Source of the DNA: Hirsutella rhossiliensis
Lineage: Eukaryota; Ascomycota; Sordariomycetes; Hypocreales; Ophiocordycipitaceae
Assembly: GCF_020360975.1 (NCBI RefSeq)
Contig: NW_025408667.1
Coordinates: forward strand, 4,278,001-4,342,000
Length of the DNA stretch: 64,000 nucleotides
Direction of reading: 5' to 3'
This document shows, piece after piece, positions 56,462 through 64,000 of this stretch. The translations under genes and the position numbers were made by a program. Position 1 is the stretch's first letter. Each line of letters begins with the position of its first letter. The notes under the pieces were generated by a model, which had not been told where the DNA came from, ran no database searches, and saw nothing but the letters and a program-made list of their open reading frames with translations.

Positions 56462-59400
56462 TCACACGGGCCCTTTGACACCGTCATTGCACACCAACCC
56501 GTCAACGCGGCACACGGTCGTCAAGTCATCGCTCGCGGCTCCCAGCCACACCCTGTACGCGCCGTCGACAGCCGGCACCACCCAGTCCTGCAATCGTACG
56601 TCCCAGACGCTCACGTCCTTGCGCGTGAGGCTCAGCTCAACCGTCGTGCTCTCCCCCGGCGCGAGCTGCTTGGTCTTCTCAAAGTCGCGCAGCTGGATCA
56701 CGGGCATCTCGTAGCCCGTCTTGTCCGGGAACTGCAGGTACGCTTGCACCGAGGCCTTGCCGGATCGGCGAGTGCCAATGTTGGTGACGCGGACGGACAG
56801 CTTGTATGCCACGTCCCAGAGCGCCGGGTTGCCGCCTTGGCCGCCGCCGGCGCGGGGCCCAGGTCGTTGCTCGGTCGAGTAGCCGTCCGGGTACGGGTAC
56901 TTGCGAGTGGCGGCGTCACGGACGGCCGACTCGGCCGCCGAGTTGCTGAGCCACGAGTAGAGGTAGCGCCAGTGCGTATGGAAGCCAGACGGCTGGACGG
57001 CCTCGGCGGGCGCGGGCATGGACTGCGAGTAGTCAAGGATGCCGCGCTTCGGAGCCCTTGGCGGCGGCGTCGGCGTGAGCGGCGTCACTATGGCGATAGT
57101 GGCATTGGTATAAGCAAACGAGGTGTAGCTCAGGCCGTGGCCAAAGGCGTAGCGCGACTTGATGCCCTTCTTATTGAGGTAGCGGTAGTCGATATAGAGG
57201 CCCTCCGAGTACGGATCCTGGGGCTGCTTCAGGCCGGCCCAGCCGACGAGGTCGGTGACGCTCCACGGCAGGTCCTCCTCGCGGCGAGTGATGGAGTACG
57301 GGAGATGGCCGCTGGGCGAGACGTCGCCGAAGAGGACGTCGGTCAGCGAGCGGCCAGCTTCTTGGCCCGGCAGGTGAGCGATGAGGACCGACTTGACTGA
57401 GGGCAGATCGACCCATCGCTCGAGCAGCACGGGTCCGACGGTGTGGATGACGACAACGACGTTGTTGTACCGCTTGGCGGCCTCTTGCACGAGCCGGTCC
57501 CCGCCGTGCCACACGTAGAGGCCCGAGGCATCGCGGTCGCCGTGGTTTCCTTCGACAATGTACGTGTTCTCGCCGGCGTCGGAGGTGACGAAGACAATGG
57601 CGACGTCGTCCTTGCCGGGCTCGTCGACGACCGGCGGGAACAAATCCGAGTTGTGGAAGACGACGTTGCGCGCCCGGGACCGGAGGGCCGAGATGGGGTC
57701 GTCGAGATACATGTAGTCGACGGTGCCGGAACCCCAGCCCTGGCCGAGAGTGCCCTTGTTACAGTTGCGGTCCGCACAGGCGTTGGGGCCGTCCGGGTTG
57801 GCCTGGGCGCCGGTGCCGAAGACGCGCAAGGCCTGGGCCACGGGGGACAAGGGCAGCAGTCCGCCCTCATTCTTGAGCAGGGTGATGGCATCGCGGGCGA
57901 CGTTTCGGGCAACCACGTCGTGGTCGGCCTGGGCGGGGACAAAGTGATTGACCACGCCGATGGGCGAGTCAGGCCAAGCTCCGGGATACAAGAGGCCCTC
58001 TCGGTGGCGCGTGTTGGTGTCAAAGTTCGTAGCCGGGAAGCGGCTCGGCTGGTCCTGGCCCATGCGGTACCACGCGGCCACGATGCGCGTTGCCATGTCG
58101 TTGAGCCGGTCCACGGGCACGGACCCGTTCAGGACGGCGCGCGTCAGCTCGCCCATCCAGTACGAGGCGCCCACCAGCGGCACCTGCGTGTCGCCGGGCA
58201 TGTCCATGTCGAGGCCGGCCAGGGCCGAAGCCACGCCCGACATGTGTCCGAGCCAGTCGGTCATGACGAAGCCTTGTAGGCCGAGCTCATCCTTGACAAG
58301 GCCGTTGATGAGGAGCGCATTTTGGCTGGACGCCGAGCCGTTGACCTGTGTGGAGAACTGTCAGCCCCCTGAGAAGAAGGGGTATTTTGAGATATCCAGG
58401 GCCCACGGTGGCATTAGGGCCATGGAGGATTCCGCCGTGGATTCTTTCTTGGACTACGGCAAATCCATCGTCCTCCGGGGTGGGCCAGGGGTTGGGGCAC
58501 GTTACCGCGTTGTATGCCATCATGACGGAGCCGACTCCGGCTCGTATGCCCTCGGCAAAGGGCCACATGTAGAGCTCGTGCAAGACTCTGTCGTCTATTT
58601 CAGTTTTGAAACAAAAGGTCCACTGGTATTAGCAGCCGGTTGCAGCATGTGTATATGTACATTTGCCTGGTCCTCGACAGGGCAGACATCAAGCAGAGAG
58701 AAAAGCAAGACTTGCCAATGTTGGAGCTATAGGCACGCTGAATAGGATTGTACATGCGATACATCTCCTGCTCATTTCCTATGAAATGCTTGATCGTGGC
58801 AATAACGCCGCGCGACTGCACGCCGCGGATCGTCTCGCGGGCGCCGACGGCCTGCAGGACGGGATCGGCGCCGAAGCCCTCCCAGTTGCGGCCACCCTTT
58901 GGCTTACGGCCCATGGGGCCGACCGTGGGGCCGAGCCAGACATTGACGCCCTTGGTGCGGGCCTCGTCGCCGATGGCCTCGGCGCGCCGGCGCAGGAGCT
59001 GCTTGTCAAAGGTGGCGCCGGCGGTGATGGCATCGGGGAAAACGGTGACGTGGTCGGCCTGGCGCACGCCGTTTTGCCCGTCGTTGAGGCACAGCTGCGG
59101 GAAGCCGAGGCGGGGGACTGAGCCCGTGTTGCCGGTGCATCGACTGGTGATGTGTTACGTTAAGAACGTCGACGGCTGGCTTCAATACGTGTGGCAAAAG
59201 GGCGAAGAGCAGGCGTGTACGGGGATTGGGCGGACGAGAGGAATTTCCCGATGACGACGTCTTAAGAATACACTTACCCTGAGAAATTCAACAGTCAGCG
59301 GAGGAGCTCTGCAGTGAGTGAGATGTGCCATGTGGTGAGCAATCAACCAAAGGGATAATTTGGGGGGGGGGGGAGAGCCTGATGGCTTATACAAGATATA

Positions 59401-59719
59401 AGTTCTTGTACAACTTGAAGCACGAATAGACGCCATCTGTTTGGCAAGGTAAGAACGCACCCATGAATATGCCTGTGCCACTGGTAATGTTGGTCTTCTC
59501 GGCCAGCGTCATGGCGTCGACCAGCTTGCGCGCCTTGGCATAGCTCTCAACCCAGTCGTCGGCCCATCCGCCGTACGGCGCCGGGTAGTACCCCGGCGAG
59601 CGGAGTTCGGCCCGCGTCTCGATGCCCTGGCTGAAGACGGGATTTGCGAGGGCGGCGGCGGCGGCGCAGACACGCACCGCAAGGGCAAGGACGGCGGCCG
59701 GAGCCATGGCCAGGCCCAT
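56462..59719 (-). CDS. Secreted beta-glucosidase, glycoside hydrolase family 3
   Basis: Exons 59461-59719, a 1-nt exon at 59278, 58716-59143, 58506-58594 and 56462-58345; 886 residues, normal for fungal GH3 beta-glucosidases. A signal peptide follows ATG 59717-59719 ([20 protein letters not shown] after four residues). N-domain marks: [30 protein letters not shown], and GFVMTDWLG carrying the nucleophile Asp. The alpha/beta sandwich follows ([15 protein letters not shown]), then PFGxGLSY-like [12 protein letters not shown] and a fibronectin-III-like C-domain. It hydrolyses beta-glucosides and cello-oligosaccharides outside the cell. One intron uses a GC donor (GCAAGT). All exon phases agree with this model. 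Confidence 0.88.
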
Positions 59720-60761
59720 TGCTTCTTGTTGCGATTCAAGTGTCTCTGTCTCTTCGCCCCAAGAGAGCCTTGTCCAGGGAAAGATACAGGCGAAATCGCA
59801 AGCCTGGGGTCGTGGAGTCAACGAGGAATAGCAGCCTGCACGGCCCGGTAAGAAAATCCACGTCCCGCCTGTTATATATGCTCAGGGTCAATACAGCACA
59901 ACAGCGAGGGCAGGTGACTCTACAGGGGCTCGCATGGGGGCCGTTCCCAGTCCTTACGGCCGAAAGCAGGGGCATGATTATTCTGAGGGGCGTCGGCCGA
60001 CGCGAGGTCAGCTGGGCGCAAGCCACGGAAACGGGCACATGCCACGGCTGTCACGTCGCGCGCGCACCCTTTACTGGCCTTGGTCCTTCTGGCCCTTGTC
60101 AGCCAGCCCGCTTTCATTCCTGTCTCGGGGGTCTCTTGTGCTGTTTCCCCCCCCCGAGACAGAGCACCATCTTGCTGTCTCACCTGCCAGGCTCTGGCGA
60201 ATAGGAACCCTGTCAGGCCAAGGACTCGGGGGGGGCCAGAGGGAATTGCGCCTCCGGTTCCGGCATTCCGTCAGAATAGCGGTTCTGCGGCCTCCCTCAT
60301 GGGACAATAGCACGAGGGTCGAGGACTCGAGCGGGTGCGCCAAACTGTGCGTTTACTACGAAGAAGCTCCTGAATCCTGATGACGTGGCTCTTTTCGGGG
60401 TGATTTGATAATCAACTCTCTGTGCCTCTCGAGTCTTGAACGCTTCTGCACGAGACCAGTCCCGTGCTCAGTCCCGTGACCTCCACTTTACTTTCATCAT
60501 TGTGGTAGAAGTAGCTTCGTGTCAAGCTAGTAAAATACCCGCTACACTATGCAAATGAGGGCACCCCCAATAGAGGTGTTACTAACGCGTATTATAGGCC
60601 CTTTCTTGTCCTGACACTTCGCTACTATCTTAAGCTTAAATAGCCGGCTTCTCACTCATCGTTTTCTCTTTTCTACCCTTAGCCCGTGGAATCATAAAGG
60701 AGCAAATGAGGTGAAAGAAAGCCACCTTATCCTTCAACTCCTCCACCAAACTGAACAGCCC
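59720..60761. other. Intergenic, GH3 promoter side
   Basis: About 1 kb upstream of the beta-glucosidase. Several overlapping frames at 59.9-60.4 kb are shadows without motifs. At 60557-60576 a 20-bp stretch resembles 41623-41642 in inverted orientation. Confidence 0.4.
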
Positions 60762-60994
60762 TGTGAAAGGCTGGCCCGGAGTTTATTCAACAAGCAGGTG
60801 CCTAGATGTTGTCTATCTAGAGCTAAGGAGGAAAAGAAGCTGAACTCGAGGCGTAGCCTCGAGTGCGAGCTTATATTGCCCTTCTCGGAATGTTCTCGCA
60901 GCTTCTGGGTCCGCGGGCGGCCGGTGTTGCCACCGGAGCACGACCCACCGGACCCGGTACAACCGGGTCCACCAGCCGGGCACAGCCCGTGACA
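60762..60994 (-). repeat. Gypsy 3' LTR (3' boundary approximate)
   Basis: On the minus strand the LTR begins TGTCACGG at 60994, immediately after a polypurine tract (GGAGGGGACAAGGGGGTAA) at 61013-60995. A TATA-like AATATAAGC lies near 60875. I place the far end at TTTCACA (60762), which makes an imperfect TG...CA pair; it could lie further left. Confidence 0.65.
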
Positions 60995-63900
60995 TTACCC
61001 CCTTGTCCCCTCCGACCAGGTCGGCGTCTGCGGGGTTCTTGCGTTCCTGCCAGCGTCTCGTACCTCTCCTAGGGCCATCATTGGTCTTGATTGGCCCGTA
61101 CTTGTCCTCGAATGCCTTCATCGCAATTGTTCCTTGCAACCACTCAACTGGCTCCCAAGTCGGCTCTGCGTAGCCCGTCCATCGCACTAGTGCTTGCCTG
61201 AATTCCCCTCGTCCGCGCTTCTTCCATCTCGCGCAGAGGATCTCGTCGACATCCACAGATCCGTGCCGGACTCATCTTGTACCGGTGGTGGCTGTGCGTC
61301 ATCTACCTTTGGCCAGGAGCCGGATCTTGATGCGCCCGCCGCAAAGGTCAACATGAAATCGCGGGTAAATTGAGCCACGAACATCGAGCTCAACAACGTG
61401 CGAACTAATTACCTTCGTGACTGTGTACTTGTGATGCAGCCAGTCGAGCTTCTTGCACGGTCGTGGCGATCTGTAGTTTGCCATCGAGAGCCACACCTTG
61501 TCACCAACTTCAAATCGCTCCGCAGGCTGTCGCTTTGCGTTGGCAGCCTCTTCTTGTTGTTGCTGTGAGGAGGCCATCACTGCTTGCATGTACTCATTGA
61601 CCTCCTGCAGGCGACTGAGTAGGCTATCAGCTCTGCTTTCCTCTCTATGCCTCGGTGGCTCTTCCGATTCCTCGACGCTGATGGGATCGACGTGGTAACC
61701 ATGCTCAGCGAAAAAGGGCTGATCTTGGTCGCTGCGGATTCACGATTGTTGAGTGCCAGCTGCGCGGCAGGGCAGTTCTCCCAGTCGTCCTGCACGTACG
61801 ACACGTAGGCTCTCAGGTAGGCCTCGATCTCCTGGTTCATTCTCTCTGGCCCTCCGTCCGTCTGAGGATGATAGGCCGTGCTCAATTTCTGCGTGACACC
61901 TGCAAGACGGCAGAACCTCTTCCAGAACCTACTTAGCCAGTTGCTCCGCGGTCGCTGACGATGGACCGTGGCATTCCGTGAAATCGGTAATGACACTGGA
62001 AAACGGTTTGCACACGGCTCAGCTTCCATGTTGTCCATCACCTCGAGGTCACAGCCTTTGTCAGTCTGTCCACAATCACCCACAGGTACCTTGCCTTGCT
62101 CGGTCCAGTAGGCGGCAGATCTGTGATGAAGTCCATGGACAAATGGCTTCGGGGTCGATCTGGAATCGGCAGAGGCTTGAAAATCCCCTTTCGACTGGCG
62201 CCAGATGTGTGCTCTGCCGCAGGTGTCGCAATTGGCTACGTACCGGCGAACCAGCTGGGACTGCCCAGGCCAGTAGAATCGCCGAGCCACAATAGCCAGC
62301 GTACCTTCCTTGCCGGGATGACCGGTCGCAACAGAGTCATGCGACTGCTGCACAATGCGGGTTCTCAACTGGTCTTTCTCAGCTTCCTCCTGGTTACCCT
62401 CCTCTCCGGATCCACCCGGCACCCAAATACGGTCTCTGAATGTCAGCCTTTTGCCTGCGTCGATCGCACATTCTGAAATCTGGATCTTCAGGCCCAGCGA
62501 GGGCGGGAAGGCACGCTCGCGATCGCGGACTGCCTTATAGGCTGCCCGGAATATCGAGTCCTTCGCCACCGTTTCGTCCCAGAGTTGCTGCAGGTCCGCT
62601 ACCTCGAAGACCTTCATCTTCGGCAGGGTGGATGCCTCTGAACAGTCAGAACTCATCGCGTTGATACATGCTCTTGTCGATGATGGAATGGCACTATCCG
62701 GTATCAACTGTATCATTCTTCCTTGTTCCCGCTCGTCGTCAATGCCCTGTGGCTTGTCTTGTTCACGGCGGGACAACGCATCAGGCACGACAGCCTCGCT
62801 TCCCGGTCGATACTCGAGCTTGAAGTCGAACTGGGACAATTCGGCTGCCCAACGGCTCTGCCGTTCCGTGAGCTTCTGGCGTGTCATGAAATACTCCAGG
62901 TTGCGGTGATCGGTAAGGATTGTAAATGGGCCGCAGCTCCTAAGTTCGGCGTTCCAGTTGTCGAGACATCTCATGATGGCAAGCATCTCCTTGTCGTGAA
63001 TGGGATAGTTGTACTCCGCTGGCGAAAGTCGCTTCGAGAAGAAGGCGCATGCGTGTCGACGTCCATCTGGGCCTTCCTGCGACAGGACGCCTCCCAATGC
63101 GTAGCCTGAGCAATCCGTCTCCAAAAGGTCAGGAGGCTCGGGTCCCACTGCTTGAGCACCGGTGACTCGCAAAATCGTCGCTTCAGCTCCTGAAACGCCT
63201 CGTTCTCCGCTCGTCCCCAATGAAAGGCAGTTCCTTTCTTAAGCAGGGCATCCAGAGACTGCGTGATCTTGGCATAGTCGGGGATGAAGATCCGGTAATA
63301 GTTGGCGAAGCCCAGAAAGCTTCTGACACCCTTCACCGTGGTCAGGGCCTCCCATTCGCGGATGGCGCGCTGCTTTCGGGGTCGCAGGCGATTCCTTTCC
63401 TGCGTTGACGATGAACCCAAGGTATTTGACCTCTTGTACCGAAAACTCGCACTTCGCTGGGTCTAGGTGCAGCCCAGCGTCGGCGAGTGCTTGGAGAACT
63501 CGTCGCACCTTAGCCTCATGATCCGCCTTCGAACCGCTCGAGTAGATCAGTACATCATCCAGGTACGCTGTGACAAAGTCGTCCAGCCATTCGCGCAATA
63601 CACTGTTCATGTATCGTTGGAATGATGCCGGGGCGCCGCTCAGGCCGAAAGGGCACACGAGCCACTCGTAGAGCCCAAACCTCGTGCGAAATGCAGTCTT
63701 TCCCTCATGTCCCGGAGCCATGCGGATCTTATGGAAAGCGGCCACCACGTCCAACTTGGTGAACCACTTAGCCTTGGCCAGATTCTGCAGGGTCTCCGCG
63801 ATGAGGGCAGTGGGTATCGGTCGCGCTTGGTGATTGCATTCAGCGCTCGGTAGTCGCAACAAAATCGCAGCCCTCCATTCGGCTTCCGCACGAACAGCAC

Positions 63901-64000
63901 CGGCGCGGCAGCCGCTGAGCTACTCGCTCGGATGAATCCTCTGTCCAGCAGGTCTTTCAGGGTCTTTCGCAAGACCAACAGCTCTTCTCGTGACATGTTG
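60995..64000 (-). mobile_element. Chromodomain Gypsy (chromovirus-like) retrotransposon, 5' part outside window
   Basis: The minus strand carries reverse transcriptase, RNase H, integrase and chromodomain in this order, then the polypurine tract and the LTR at 60994. Gag, protease and the 5' LTR would lie beyond 64000. Confidence 0.85.
61187..63996 (-). pseudogene. Gypsy Pol polyprotein, frameshifted
   Basis: RT begins [19 protein letters not shown] (about 63930) with [20 protein letters not shown], shifts frame near 63830, and continues [16 protein letters not shown] and the catalytic TAYLDDVLIYS (about 63560). Further shifts near 63400 and 63220 precede RNase H (LETDCSGYALGGVLSQ, LTDHRNLEYF). 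The integrase zinc-binding HHCC region is HPGKEGTLAIVARRFYWPGQ ... NCDTCGRAH (about 62300-62210), and TAYHPQTDGGPERMNQ (about 61870) marks the catalytic core. DKVWLSM and LVRWTGYAEPTWEPVEWL (about 61190-61130) form the GPY/F-adjacent region and chromodomain. Breaks near 61700 and 61300 complete at least five frame changes. Confidence 0.85.

Noticed and set aside
56411..58745. Long plus-strand open frames (up to 329 codons) antisense to the GH3 gene
   Set aside because: They lie opposite a high-GC gene with clear domain motifs on the minus strand; GC-rich codons on one strand leave few stops on the other. No motifs in the antisense products.
1..64000. CRISPR arrays, operons, ribosome-binding sites
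   Set aside because: The sequence is eukaryotic (introns, fungal transposons, mitochondrial presequences); no regularly spaced short repeats were seen.

Overview
This window reads as nuclear DNA of a filamentous ascomycete. Genes are short and unclustered by operon. Introns are 50-70 nt GT-AG with CTGAC or CTAAC branch sites. Two spliced housekeeping genes carry typical fungal architecture (RAM2-type prenyltransferase alpha subunit, mitochondrial MetRS), and repeats include Fot/pogo, Helitron, hAT and chromodomain Gypsy elements. C-to-T nonsense changes of the kind left by repeat-induced point mutation (RIP) occur in several duplicated genes. The gene content (aegerolysin, MACPF-like protein, small cysteine-rich secreted proteins) would suit a Hypocreales-like fungus, but the species cannot be named from this sequence alone.

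Layout. 1-1977: right part of a Fot/pogo DNA transposon cut by the window edge. 2.9-12.6 kb: a badly frameshifted Helitron with a divergent companion ORF and a diverged duplicate of that ORF. 12.8-14.7 kb: ferric reductase. 16.2-16.5 kb: two-exon cysteine-rich secreted peptide. 18.6-25.4 kb: conserved gene island (small hypothetical protein, RAM2, Mtr2-like NTF2 protein, mitochondrial MetRS, NAT9-like acetyltransferase). 25.7-27.3 kb: ABC-transporter remnant joined to a second Helitron 3' end. 27.4-31.5 kb: a small Cys-rich secreted protein, an unknown two-exon gene and a hydrophobin-like protein. 31.7-33.6 kb: a TUP1-like WD40 remnant running into a DUF4246 pseudogene.

35.2-38.9 kb holds the most interesting locus: a multi-exon MACPF/perforin-like gene divergent from an aegerolysin gene, with LTR-like repeats on both sides of the MACPF gene. 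Known bicomponent pore-forming systems pair exactly these two families. 39.7-41.4 kb: a hAT-type MITE with perfect 8-bp target duplications next to an unknown, possibly kinase-like ORF. 42-43.6 kb: Gypsy gag remnant and a YCII-family protein. 44.36-47.15 kb: a full-length second Fot/pogo copy with 100-bp perfect TIRs.

48.5-54.9 kb is a decay block: PDI pseudogene, unknown pseudogene, a hAT element with perfect TSD, and an APH-type phosphotransferase pseudogene, most with TGG-to-TAG or CAG/CAA-to-TAG/TAA changes. 55.6-59.7 kb returns to intact genes: mitochondrial ribosomal protein bL34m and a secreted GH3 beta-glucosidase. 60.8-64.0 kb: the 3' half of a frameshifted chromodomain Gypsy element with its LTR and polypurine tract, running off the window edge.

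All coordinates of splice sites were read by eye; family calls come from recognisable motifs, not from database searches.
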